A stretch of DNA of 14,319 nt from CAZPZR01 sp964591105 (GTDB lineage Bacteria > Bacillota > Clostridia > Lachnospirales > Lachnospiraceae), in the NCBI GenBank assembly GCA_964591105.1, contig CAZPZR010000047.1:1-14319 (forward strand), given 5' to 3'. The notes beneath the pieces are model-generated. The model was not told the DNA's origin. It made no database searches and saw only the letters and a list, made by a program, of their open reading frames with translations. Of this stretch, positions 6,555 to 14,245 are shown one piece after another (the first letter of the stretch is position 1; every line of letters starts with the position of its first letter). Both the position numbers and the translations under genes were made by a program.

Positions 6555-7463
6555 TTACATATCCTTATAAACTTCTTTCACGACTTTTACAAAGCGCTCT
6601 GCCGTTCTAGATAATTGATAGTTTTTATTATACACAAGATTGATATCTCGTCCACTTCCAGATCCTGGAATTGGGAATGCCAGTAAATATCCAGCATCTA
6701 CATCATCTTTTGCAGCCAGCTTGGAAATCACTGAGATTCCAAGTCCCTGACGAACAGATTTCTTGATTGTCTCCTGATTTTCAATACTTGCAATAATGTC
6801 TAACTTTGATGGATCCACTTTTGCTGCGCGAAGCTGTTTTTCTGCTTCTTTTCTTGTTCCAGACCCTTCCTCACGCATAATCACAGATTCTTCCAACAAC
6901 CAAGAAATATCCTCTCCCTGATTCTGCTGAAGTTCCTGATACTTTTCAGTATTCGGAGTAATAATCACCAGTTCGTCCTTATAGAATGGGATATATTTGC
7001 AGTGTTTCTTTTCCAGAACAGTACCTGTAAATCCAACATCCACCATATTGTCAATCAGCTGTGTAATAACTTGACTACTGTCGCTTTCTACAATTTTAAT
7101 CTGTTCATCTGGATATCTTTCATTAAATCTCAGAAGAATATTTGGCAAAAGATACTGTGCAGGAATCGTGGACGCTGCAATAGAAATTGTATGTCTGCGA
7201 TCTTTTTCTTTTGCACAAAAACGTTCCTCAATCTTCTTTTCTATATCTACCATCTGCTTCGCATATTTATAAAGTTCTTTCCCAGCATCTGACAGACTTA
7301 CTTCTTTTGTATTTCTTATAAAAATTCTTACATTCAGTTCTCTTTCCAATGCAGAAATATGTGCACTTACTGTGGGCTGTGTCAAGAATACTTCTTTTGC
7401 AGCCTTTGAAAAGCTTCCGCTTTCCGCAACATGCACAAATGCTTCTAATTGTTTTAAATTCAT
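6555..7463 (-). CDS. LysR-type regulator of selenium genes
   Basis: The 302-residue protein has an N-terminal LysR helix-turn-helix (MNLKQLEAFVHVAESGSFSK, then AAKEVFLTQPTVSAHISALE, about 1-60) and a two-lobed effector-binding domain (about 90-300; e.g. VDVGFTGTV and IMREEGSGTRKEAE). It belongs with the selenium-associated LysR proteins often found beside selD, selA and yedE. Its start overlaps the selB stop by one base (TAATG), so it is translationally coupled to selB and likely rises with the Sec machinery. The palindrome at 6495-6509 is its probable target. The effector (a selenium or sulfur metabolite) is unknown. Confidence 0.88.
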   Translation of the reverse strand: MNLKQLEAFVHVAESGSFSKAAKEVFLTQPTVSAHISALERELNVRIFIRNTKEVSLSDAGKELYKYAKQMVDIEKKIEERFCAKEKDRRHTISIAASTIPAQYLLPNILLRFNERYPDEQIKIVESDSSQVITQLIDNMVDVGFTGTVLEKKHCKYIPFYKDELVIITPNTEKYQELQQNQGEDISWLLEESVIMREEGSGTRKEAEKQLRAAKVDPSKLDIIASIENQETIKKSVRQGLGISVISKLAAKDDVDAGYLLAFPIPGSGSGRDINLVYNKNYQLSRTAERFVKVVKEVYKDM

Positions 7464-9376
7464 TAGTACGCTACCCTTTCACTTTCTGCGCCTACTTTTT
7501 TTGTCACTTTGATACTATCCATGTATTCCAGAATAGGTTTCGCACTCTTTCTACTTGTATTAAATATATCTCGCACCTGAGCAATCGTAATCACAGGATC
7601 TTCCTTCAGTTTATCCCGGATAATATCTCTCGCATGTTCCATATATTCTTTCAAAGTGAACATATCATCAGAAACTTTCACAACGACCTGTTCCTCTACC
7701 AGAATATTCAGGATATCATCTGTGATATCTCTCGGAACATTTTTCATATCAATTTCAGAATATCTCGTAAAGTCATACTCTGCTTTTCTCAAGGTATCTA
7801 CTATAATCTCAGATACTTTCTCGAAAGTCGCATCTTTTCTCACTTCAAATTCTGGTGTAGCCAAGAATTCGTCTACACGTTTGATATTTTCTTGCTCTTC
7901 AAACATTTCTAATATCTTATCAAATACATTTGGCTTCATTTTCTTAAAATAAGTCATCTGTACTTCTGCTTTTTTCATACCATAGCGATATGGATACTTA
8001 TCTTCATATGCTTTTAACGCCTCTAAAAGTGTATGAAGTGTACCTCTTGCAGTATCTGCATGCCATACGTATGTGTCTTTTCTCATTGCAAATGTATGCA
8101 CAATTCCCTGTGTTACCAGTTCTTCCACATCCATCTGCACTTCCTCTGCTGAGAGTGCTGTCATCTTTGCCAGCTCTGTGACTGTAATCGCTGTATCTGC
8201 ATGGCTTTTTACATGCATCTCGATGACGTCAGCAGTGGAACCAGACTCTTTTCGTTTTAATTCTTCTATTGTCTGTTCCTGGAATCTCTTTTTCACTCTT
8301 GGATTCGGTTCTAGAACAACTCCTCCACCAATTGTTTCCATTGGAGAGTAGAATCTCACTACAAACTTGTCGCCTCTACGCACTGCCACTTCTTCTTCCA
8401 GTCGAAGCTGTACATAGCCGCTTTCTCCAGGCCCAATCTCCTCTTTATCCAGCAGAACTGCTCGACAAAGGATTTCGCTAGTACCTGTAAAGAAATGCAA
8501 TCTCGTATGATTCGTCAACACACGCATGGAAGAGTCCAGCACATTCAACTTCACATCCAAAAGATCTGTATTCTTCATACTATTCTTTGGCGCAAGCACA
8601 CAGCCACGTTCAATCTCTTTCTTCTTAACATTCGAAAGATTGATCGCAACTCTCTGACCCGCATAGCAAGCTGCTTTATCTTCTCCATGTACCTGGATGC
8701 TTCGAATCTTACACTCTTTTCCAATCGGATACATCTCAAGTGTATCTTCTTTCGTGATGGTTCCCGATACCAACGTTCCTGTAATGATTGTGCCGAATCC
8801 TGACAGTGAAAATGCACGGTCGATTGGTAATCTCGGAATCGTATGTATATCTTTTTCCATCTCGTCATCATTGGTCATATCAGAGATCATCTGAATTAAT
8901 TCTTCTAATCCCTGACCTGTTGCAGCTGACACTTTCGCTACTGGAGCATGTTCCAGAAAAGTACCTTCCAATTCTTCCTTGATTTCCTCTTCTACAAGTT
9001 CCAGCCACTCTTCATCAACCAGATCACATTTATTTAACACAATGATGCTTTTCTCAATTCCCAGAAGATGCAGGATGTCTACATGCTCTCTTGTCTGAGG
9101 CATAATTCCTTCATCTGCTGCCACTACCAGCAACACCAGATCCATTCCTACAACTCCTGCCACCATGTTATTAATAAACTTCTCATGTCCCGGAACATCG
9201 ATAATTCCAGCTCTGTCTCCGCTTGGAAGATCAAAATAAGTAAATCCGAGGTCTATGGTAATCCCCCTTCTCTGTTCCTCTTCCCAACGGTCTGTATTTC
9301 TTCCGGTAAGTGCTTTGATCAGCGTTGTCTTACCATGATCGATATGTCCGGCAGTTCCTATGATGATATTTTTCAT
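7463..9376 (-). CDS. selB: Selenocysteine-specific elongation factor SelB
   Basis: The 637-residue translational GTPase binds Sec-tRNA(Sec) and the SECIS hairpin and delivers Sec to UGA codons. The GTPase motifs are clear: GTAGHIDHGKTT (7-18, P-loop), RRGITIDLGF (switch I), DVPGHEKF (60-67) and NKCD (115-118). EF-Tu-like domains II and III follow to about residue 370, then winged-helix repeats at the C-terminus bind SECIS RNA. The length is normal for bacterial SelB. The start lies 3 nt after the selA stop and the stop overlaps lysR by one base, so selA-selB-lysR is one operon. The GTPase core, C-terminal extension and neighbours leave little doubt. Confidence 0.97.
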   Translation of the reverse strand: MKNIIIGTAGHIDHGKTTLIKALTGRNTDRWEEEQRRGITIDLGFTYFDLPSGDRAGIIDVPGHEKFINNMVAGVVGMDLVLLVVAADEGIMPQTREHVDILHLLGIEKSIIVLNKCDLVDEEWLELVEEEIKEELEGTFLEHAPVAKVSAATGQGLEELIQMISDMTNDDEMEKDIHTIPRLPIDRAFSLSGFGTIITGTLVSGTITKEDTLEMYPIGKECKIRSIQVHGEDKAACYAGQRVAINLSNVKKKEIERGCVLAPKNSMKNTDLLDVKLNVLDSSMRVLTNHTRLHFFTGTSEILCRAVLLDKEEIGPGESGYVQLRLEEEVAVRRGDKFVVRFYSPMETIGGGVVLEPNPRVKKRFQEQTIEELKRKESGSTADVIEMHVKSHADTAITVTELAKMTALSAEEVQMDVEELVTQGIVHTFAMRKDTYVWHADTARGTLHTLLEALKAYEDKYPYRYGMKKAEVQMTYFKKMKPNVFDKILEMFEEQENIKRVDEFLATPEFEVRKDATFEKVSEIIVDTLRKAEYDFTRYSEIDMKNVPRDITDDILNILVEEQVVVKVSDDMFTLKEYMEHARDIIRDKLKEDPVITIAQVRDIFNTSRKSAKPILEYMDSIKVTKKVGAESERVAY

Positions 9377-9379
9377 AAG

Positions 9380-10783
9380 TTACTCCAATACTTTTAATTC
9401 ATCAAACTGACTTACAATCTGCTTAAATGCTCCTTTGTCCAAGGTACGTACATCCAGATAAATAGTATCGTTTGCCGTTCTTGCAATAATTGGAACCGGA
9501 AGCTGTCTCATACGTTCCTCCAATTCAGCTACACTGATTTTTTCCGGGCGGATTGCAACTGCCATACTTGGAATTCTTTCCAATGGAAGAGATCCCCCAC
9601 CAATCTGTGATTCACATGGAACTGCCTCAATACTTGCTGGAAGTTTCGCACGCTTCAGCATACGCACCAATGCTTTTGCATCCTGCGTAATCTCATCCAA
9701 TGGCTTCGTAATCATACGAAGGACTGGAATATTCTTGATTGCATTTTCCTCTGATAAATATTCCTGAAGTACCAGTTCCAACGCACCTGCTGTAAATTTG
9801 TCAATACGAAGTGCTCTCGTCAACTGGTTCTTTTTCATCTTATCAATATACTTCTTCTTACCTATAATGATACCTGCCTGTGGACCACCCAATAATTTGT
9901 CTCCACTAAAGCAGACAACATCTGCACCTTTGGCAATGGATTCCTGCACTGTTGGTTCGTAAGTAATTCCATACTTGCTCAAATCAATCAGCACACCACT
10001 TCCAAGGTCTTCAATTACTGGAATCTCATGCTCCTTCGCCAAAGGAATCAGTTCATCAATTCCAACAGTATCTGTAAATCCAACAATTCGATAATTACTT
10101 GTATGAACTTTCAGAAGCGCCTTCGTCTCTTCTGTAATTGCATTTTCATAATCATCAAAATGTGTTTTGTTCGTTGTACCAATTTCTACCAATGTTGCTC
10201 CACTCTGTTCCATAACATCTGGAATACGGAACTTTCCACCGATTTCCACAAGTTCTCCTCGAGATACAACTACTTCTCCACCTTTTGCAAGTGAACTCAA
10301 CACAAGCATTACCGCAGCTGCATTATTATTTACTGCCATAGCTGCTTCTGCACCTGTAATCTTACACAATAATTTTTCAAAATGAGAATATCTTTCTCCT
10401 CGTTTGCCCGCTTCCAGATTGTATTCCAGATTGGAATATCCTGTTGCAAGCATTGCCAGACGTTCCATGTGGTGTTTGCCAATTGGCGCACGCCCAAGGT
10501 TCGTATGAAGAACAGTTCCTGTTCCATTCAGAACCATACGCATATTCGGAGTATGCATCTTCGCTACTGTTCTTTCAATATGAGGAATCAGAAGATCCAT
10601 CTGTTTCTGAATTGCTTCTTCCTCTTCGCTCTCAGCAATAAACTTGCGGAGTTTATCCATTTCTATATGAATAGATTCCATCACAGTATCTCTGCTGTAG
10701 CGTTCAATCAATTCCTGAACCGCTGTATCTTCCAAAAGAATATCTACCTTTGGGATACTGCGGTACCATACATTTTTATTCAT
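9380..10783 (-). CDS. selA: L-seryl-tRNA(Sec) selenium transferase SelA
   Basis: The 467-residue PLP enzyme converts Ser-tRNA(Sec) to Sec-tRNA(Sec) with selenophosphate. Family landmarks are the N-terminal helical tRNA-binding region (1-75), VLNGTGTVLHTNLGRAP (84-100), EYNLEAGKRGER (120-131), NNNAAAVML (152-160) and the PLP lysine 296 in CFSGDKLLGGPQAG. The length is that of a full bacterial SelA. It starts 18 bp after the selD stop (AGAGG ribosome binding site) and ends 3 nt before selB. Confidence 0.97.
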   Translation of the reverse strand: MNKNVWYRSIPKVDILLEDTAVQELIERYSRDTVMESIHIEMDKLRKFIAESEEEEAIQKQMDLLIPHIERTVAKMHTPNMRMVLNGTGTVLHTNLGRAPIGKHHMERLAMLATGYSNLEYNLEAGKRGERYSHFEKLLCKITGAEAAMAVNNNAAAVMLVLSSLAKGGEVVVSRGELVEIGGKFRIPDVMEQSGATLVEIGTTNKTHFDDYENAITEETKALLKVHTSNYRIVGFTDTVGIDELIPLAKEHEIPVIEDLGSGVLIDLSKYGITYEPTVQESIAKGADVVCFSGDKLLGGPQAGIIIGKKKYIDKMKKNQLTRALRIDKFTAGALELVLQEYLSEENAIKNIPVLRMITKPLDEITQDAKALVRMLKRAKLPASIEAVPCESQIGGGSLPLERIPSMAVAIRPEKISVAELEERMRQLPVPIIARTANDTIYLDVRTLDKGAFKQIVSQFDELKVLE

Positions 10784-10801
10784 ACTTTCTACCTCTGTTA
10801 T

Positions 10802-11842
10802 TTAAAACAAGCGAATCCACTTATCGCTCTTTTCTGCAACCCTTCCAATGATTGAGACTGCAGTATCGATTCCGCTCTTCGCGAAATCATCCAACATCCC
10901 CTGCAAATTCTCTGGGGATACACTGATCAACAGACCACCAGACGTCTGTGGATCGTAGAGAAGATCCAGATAATGTTCTGCAACTGAACCTGTCTCAACT
11001 TTATCAATGGAATAGCCACGGTTCTTATATGCGCCCGCTGGGACAAGTCCCATCTTCGCATAATCAATCGCATCCTGGAAGTACGCAATATCTCTGACAT
11101 TCAGTTCAAAGGTTACTTCACTTGCGGATGCCATCTCGGCACAATGTCCAAGCAGCCCAAATCCTGTAATATCGGTACATGCGGATACATCATATCTTTC
11201 CACTACTCGTTTTCCAATTTTATTCAGGGAAGCCATTACTGTCTGTGCTTCACGAATTGCGGAAGGTGATGCCATCTCTGCTTTAATCGCCGTATTTACA
11301 ATTCCACTTCCGATTTGCTTTGTCAGTACCAAAATATCTCCTGGTCTGCAGCCATAATTTTTAAATATCTTATCAGGATGTACAAATCCGGATACACACA
11401 ATCCATACTTTGGCTCATCGTCCTGTACGGAATGTCCTCCTACCAGTACTGCTCCTGCTTCTTTCACCTTATCTGCGCCACCCGCAAGGATGTCGCCGAG
11501 AATCGCCGGATCCAGACAGTTCGGGAATCCGACTATGTTAAGTGCCACCGCCGGCTCTCCTCCCATTGCCCATACGTCACTTAAGGAGTTCGCCGCTGCA
11601 ATCTGTCCAAACATGTAAGGGTCGTCCACAATCGGTGTAAAGAAATCAACGGTTTGGATCATTGCGATTTCGTCAGTCACTTTATAAATAGCTGCGTCGT
11701 CAGATGTCTCAATACCCACGAGCAAATTGTCATCGTGGAATTGCGGAAGCTTACTCAGAACCTGAGCAAGGGTCTCTGGACCAATTTTCGCTGCTCACCC
11801 TGCCGTTTTACTTAATTGTGTCAATCTAACATTTGATTTCAT
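10802..11842 (-). CDS. selD: Selenophosphate synthetase SelD, itself a selenoprotein (Sec16)
   Basis: SelD makes selenophosphate from selenide and ATP, the selenium donor for SelA. A plain reading begins only at TTG 11725 (307 residues) and lacks the catalytic N-terminus. Continuing through an in-frame TGA (11797-11795) to ATG 11842 gives 346 residues starting MKSNVRLTQLSKTAG-U-AAKIGPE. Sec16 and Lys19 match Cys17 and Lys20 of E. coli SelD. GGAGG lies upstream of this ATG. Downstream are GIETSDDAAIY, the ATP-binding GGHSVQDDEPKYGL, and TDITGFGLLGHCAEMA. A SECIS-like hairpin follows the TGA. Because it needs Sec to help make Sec, the pathway may feed back on itself. Automated annotation could easily truncate this gene. 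Confidence 0.95.
11763..11797 (-). promoter_or_regulatory. Bacterial SECIS hairpin in selD
   Basis: Starting at the Sec TGA, the minus strand pairs TGAGCA (11797-11792) with TGCTCA (11768-11763). An upper stem, GGTC/GACC, is closed by a CAGA loop. This is the size and position expected of a bacterial SECIS: inside the coding region, right after the UGA, with an apical stem-loop for SelB. The internal GCGAAAATT is unpaired. Confidence 0.8.
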
Positions 11843-11891
11843 CCTAATTGTTTCCTCCCATTAATCTACTACCTTCAATACCTTCTAAAAT

Positions 11892-11955
11892 TGCGTAATT
11901 TTGCTACGCATAAAAGAGCCATTTCCCCGTCTCTTGTCCGAGGACATGGCCCTTC
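11892..11955 (-). promoter_or_regulatory. Structured leader between yedF and selD
   Basis: The 141-bp gap between yedF and selD holds two minus-strand RNA hairpins. The first pairs GAAGGGCCAT (11955-11946) with ATGGCTCTTT (11922-11913). Two of its pairs are G-U in this strand and would be C-A in the other, so the structure belongs to minus-strand RNA. Its loop holds GACAAGAGAC (11938-11929), with a possible inner CCTC/GGGG stem. The second hairpin is TGCGTA-N7-TACGCA (11910-11892), followed by ATTTTA. They could act as a leaky terminator or attenuator, or as a ligand-binding leader. The same box and layout occur before prdA. I do not recognise it as a known riboswitch. Confidence 0.5.
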
Positions 11956-11983
11956 AATTGTCATTCAATCATTCCTTTACAAA

Positions 11984-12589
11984 TTAAGGTCTAATTGTCT
12001 TTGTTGCTTCTGCCATTGCCTCAACAATACTATACATATTAGTAACAGAACCAACTGCAAGTTTTTCTTTCAATCCATAATAGTCAAGACATGTACCACA
12101 TGTAAGGATCTCAACTCCCTGAGCTTCCAGTGATTTCAAGTCTTCTAATGAATCAGAGCCTTCTGCTGTCAATGTTGCTCCACCATTGTAGAACAGCATC
12201 TTCTTAGGCAATGTATCTAACTGTGTAACAGCAAAGATAAATCCCTTGATCAATACTTTACCAAGATCATCATTACCTGTTCCCATACGGTCAGAAGAAA
12301 CCACAACGATTGTGTTGTCTCTTGCGTCTGGTACGCATGTTACTTCTTCACTTCCTGCTTCTGCAACTGCTCCTTCTGTCTGAATTACTACTTTGAATTC
12401 CTTATCCCCAAGTTTTTCAGATGAAACTGTTGCTCCTGCACTTGATGCCATCTTTGTAACGTTCTGTACAGCGATTTCATTATCTACTAATACTTCAATT
12501 ACTTCTGGACCTGTAAGTGCCTGCATTGCCTTTTTGGTTTTAATAACCGGGATTGGGCAATTATCTCCCATTGCATTAACTGTAATCAT
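11984..12589 (-). CDS. yedF: Selenium metabolism protein YedF
   Basis: A 201-residue two-domain protein. Residues 1-70 are TusA-like, with NAMGDNCPIPVIKTKKAMQ (Cys11 in CPxP). Residues about 90-195 are DsrE-like (NTIVVVSSDRMGTGNDDLGK, then MLFYNGGATL and ILTCGTCLDYYGLKEKL with Cys164 and Cys167). This fusion is the YedF family, which tracks with selD across genomes and is thought to carry selenium or sulfur to SelD. The exact chemistry is unknown. The frame extends to 12619, but I choose ATG 12589: AAAGGTGG precedes it and the TusA fold begins there (MITVNAMG). It is the first gene of the yedF-selD-selA-selB-lysR unit. Confidence 0.92.
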   Translation of the reverse strand: MITVNAMGDNCPIPVIKTKKAMQALTGPEVIEVLVDNEIAVQNVTKMASSAGATVSSEKLGDKEFKVVIQTEGAVAEAGSEEVTCVPDARDNTIVVVSSDRMGTGNDDLGKVLIKGFIFAVTQLDTLPKKMLFYNGGATLTAEGSDSLEDLKSLEAQGVEILTCGTCLDYYGLKEKLAVGSVTNMYSIVEAMAEATKTIRP

Positions 12590-12642
12590 GATGTCTCCAC
12601 CTTTCCTTAGTTTAATCACTTACCTTTAATACTCATAGAGGT

Positions 12643-12671
12643 ATTCTATCACTCTTATTGCAAAAGGTAAA
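12643..12671 (-). promoter_or_regulatory. Promoter of the yedF-sel unit
   Basis: The minus strand carries TTTACC (12671-12666) and TAGAAT (12648-12643) with a 17-bp spacer and an extended -10 (TGATAGAAT). It lies about 55 bp upstream of the yedF start. No terminator is visible after the PHP gene, so some read-through from it is possible. Confidence 0.6.
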
Positions 12672-12706
12672 TCATTTTTTTAATTTATGTAAAAGTTCGA
12701 AAGAAA

Positions 12707-13372
12707 TTATAACCAGTGGGCATAACCCTCTGTATCCCTTTCATACTCTTGCACATCAACGATGTGATAAGAGCCATCTTTATAATAAGCTGGCTGCATT
12801 TTCCCCTTATTGAATTCATCAATAAATTCTTCCATAGAATGAATATCGTTCGGGAAATAAGTTGCACACACGCCTACTTTCTCCGGTACATGGCAGTCGC
12901 TGGACCCCATCGTGAAATATCCAAGCTCCAAAGCATACTCTGCTGCCTTCTTACACGCTTCATAAGTCGTGCTTCCATTCAACACTTCCAGACCATCCAG
13001 ACCTTTAACTGTGCGTAAATTTTCTTCCAATCCTCGATTATTATTTCGGAAAGGATGTACCGCGAAGCAAATGCCTCCCTGAGCTTTTACCATATCAATA
13101 AATTCCTGTGCAGACACGCGCTCTGCTGGATATTCATCAATTCCAAATGCTGCAATATCTCCCTGCAGTGAAAAATATTCGATCCCTACTAATACAAGGA
13201 ATCCTGTCCGTTCTGTGTACTCTTTGGCATATTCTCGAAGCCCCATGCTGTCGTGGTCTGTGATGCAGATTGCATCCAAGCCTTTTTCTTTTGCAATCTG
13301 TACCATCTCATCCAACTGCAAAAAACTATCCTTCGAGTATGTCATCTCATGCATATGTGTGTCAATTAACAT
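12707..13372 (-). CDS. PHP-domain metal-dependent phosphoesterase
   Basis: A 221-residue PHP-domain protein with the metal-binding motifs in order: DTHMH (His6, His8), YSKD (Asp15), ITDHDS (Asp39, His40), GIE (Glu65), AVHP (His106) and SSDCH (Asp159, His161). Such proteins hydrolyse phosphoesters (histidinol phosphate, nucleotides, nucleic-acid ends). This is the short stand-alone type, with no helicase-like or polymerase partner, so the substrate cannot be told. It has its own consensus promoter and lies upstream of yedF on the same strand. The link to selenium is positional only; it may simply be a housekeeping neighbour. Confidence 0.88.
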   Translation of the reverse strand: MLIDTHMHEMTYSKDSFLQLDEMVQIAKEKGLDAICITDHDSMGLREYAKEYTERTGFLVLVGIEYFSLQGDIAAFGIDEYPAERVSAQEFIDMVKAQGGICFAVHPFRNNNRGLEENLRTVKGLDGLEVLNGSTTYEACKKAAEYALELGYFTMGSSDCHVPEKVGVCATYFPNDIHSMEEFIDEFNKGKMQPAYYKDGSYHIVDVQEYERDTEGYAHWL

Positions 13373-13410
13373 CTTTCCAATCCTATACTTTCCCTATTTT
13401 CTATAATTTC

Positions 13411-13439
13411 ATTATATAAAGTAACTCAGTACGCTTCAA
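13411..13439 (-). promoter_or_regulatory. Promoter of the PHP-domain gene
   Basis: TTGAAG (13439-13434) and a perfect TATAAT (13416-13411) with a 17-bp spacer on the minus strand form a near-consensus sigma-A promoter about 40 bp upstream of the PHP start. It faces away from the DUF3343 gene at 13558. Confidence 0.78.
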
Positions 13440-13501
13440 ATAGAGTTTTTTAATATGTTTTCATCATTATCGAAATATTCTATATGTTTTTTCTTGTTCT
13501 A

Positions 13502-13532
13502 CTGACACTCAATTCACAAATCATGTTACAAT
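13502..13532 (+). promoter_or_regulatory. Promoter of the second DUF3343 gene
   Basis: CTGACA (13502-13507) and TACAAT (13527-13532) lie 19 bp apart, with an extended -10 (TGTTACAAT). The spacer is longer than ideal. A strong ribosome binding site, AAAGGAGG (13543-13550), follows 7 nt before the ATG. Confidence 0.6.
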
Positions 13533-13557
13533 ACATTCATCAAAAGGAGGTTTTCCA

Positions 13558-13842
13558 ATGATTCGTGCAAATGAATATTATCTTATAGCTTTCGAAACCA
13601 CAACTGCAGCCATGGAAGCAGAAGCTTATTTAAAGCCTCATTTTTCTATAGCTATCATGCCCGTACCTCATGAGATCACTAGTGGATGTGGTCTTGCGGT
13701 TCGTTTTCAAAACCCAAATATTGAAGACATTCTTGCTTTTTTAAAAAACTCTCCGCTCACAGGCTCACTATATAAGATGGGTACTTCTAAATTAAATGGC
13801 AAACGCCCTATTGAATGTTTACTGACGCTAAAAAAGGTCTGA
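13558..13842 (+). CDS. Second DUF3343 family protein
   Basis: A 94-residue protein with the DUF3343 pattern: YYLIAFETTTAAMEAEAYLK, then IMPVPHEITSGCGLAVRF. It keeps the first conserved Cys (Cys44 in SGCGL), but where the other copy at 3674 has a second Cys (GCGLSWC) it has Arg or Phe. The C-terminal 30 residues (SPLTGSLYKMGTSKLNGKRP and beyond) form an extra tail including Cys87. It is transcribed alone from its own promoter, divergent from the PHP gene and convergent with the DsrE-like gene. It may be a specialised Se/S carrier with one reactive Cys, or a diverged paralogue. The stop codon lies inside the terminator stem. Confidence 0.82.
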   Translation: MIRANEYYLIAFETTTAAMEAEAYLKPHFSIAIMPVPHEITSGCGLAVRFQNPNIEDILAFLKNSPLTGSLYKMGTSKLNGKRPIECLLTLKKV

Positions 13843-13858
13843 TTACTCAGACCTTTTT
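13831..13858. terminator. Bidirectional terminator between DUF3343 and DsrE-like genes
   Basis: A perfect 12-bp stem, AAAAAGGTCTGA/TCAGACCTTTTT, with a TTAC loop has A residues on one side and T residues on the other, so it can stop transcription both ways. Its left arm contains the last codons and TGA stop of the DUF3343 gene; the DsrE-like gene ends 20 bp to the right. Confidence 0.93.
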
Positions 13859-13878
13859 CACATATTATGTAGTTGTTC

Positions 13879-14211
13879 TTATAATGTAATAATCTGATCA
13901 ACTCCTGCAGGTGCAAGTGCTGCGTATACATTTGGGAAACATCCGATTCCCGCTGGTGCAATCAACTTGTCTGCAATGTCTCTCTGATAGCAGCATCTGT
14001 CACATGCCATCAAAAGAACTCCTGTTTCCTCGCTTAATTTCTGAAGTCTTTCCGCAATATCAGAACCTTCAACAAGCATATATGCATTATCAAAGAAGAA
14101 CATCATCCCTGCTACTTCTGCTCCATGACGCTTTTCTTCCATCTGTGGAATAATCATATGTTCCAGAATTTCTCTTGCATTTGCAGATTCTAATAAATAA
14201 GCTACTTTCAT
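13879..14211 (-). CDS. DsrE-like small protein, four-cysteine type
   Basis: A 110-residue protein with a DsrE/DsrF-like alpha-beta fold: MKVAYLLESANAREILEHMI, the core strand VAGMMFFFDNAYMLVEGSD, and MACDRCCYQRD (Cys70, Cys73, Cys74) followed by GIGCFPNVYAAL (Cys91). DsrE-type proteins handle persulfides in sulfur relay, and the cysteines here suggest sulfur or selenium carriage or sensing. The closest relative in the window is the C-terminal half of YedF (CGTC motif). The frame extends to 14226, but ATG 14211 has TTGGAGG in front. It has its own promoter and a terminator shared with the DUF3343 gene. The exact role is unknown. Confidence 0.78.
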   Translation of the reverse strand: MKVAYLLESANAREILEHMIIPQMEEKRHGAEVAGMMFFFDNAYMLVEGSDIAERLQKLSEETGVLLMACDRCCYQRDIADKLIAPAGIGCFPNVYAALAPAGVDQIITL

Positions 14212-14239
14212 TTTCGTTACCTCCAAGTAAATAATTCAT

Positions 14240-14245
14240 ATTATA
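14240..14245 (-). promoter_or_regulatory. -10 element of the DsrE-like gene
   Basis: TATAAT (14245-14240, minus strand) lies about 30 bp upstream of the start. No good -35 is seen. The remaining sequence to the window end (14246-14319) is AT-rich and shows no further gene. Confidence 0.45.

Noticed and set aside
10802..11725. A 307-residue SelD starting at TTG 11725
   Set aside because: It lacks the catalytic Sec/Cys and Lys region. Reading through the TGA restores a full family N-terminus with a good ribosome binding site at ATG 11842.
14212..14226. Start of the DsrE-like protein at TTG 14226
   Set aside because: TTGGAGG there is itself the ribosome binding site for ATG 14211.
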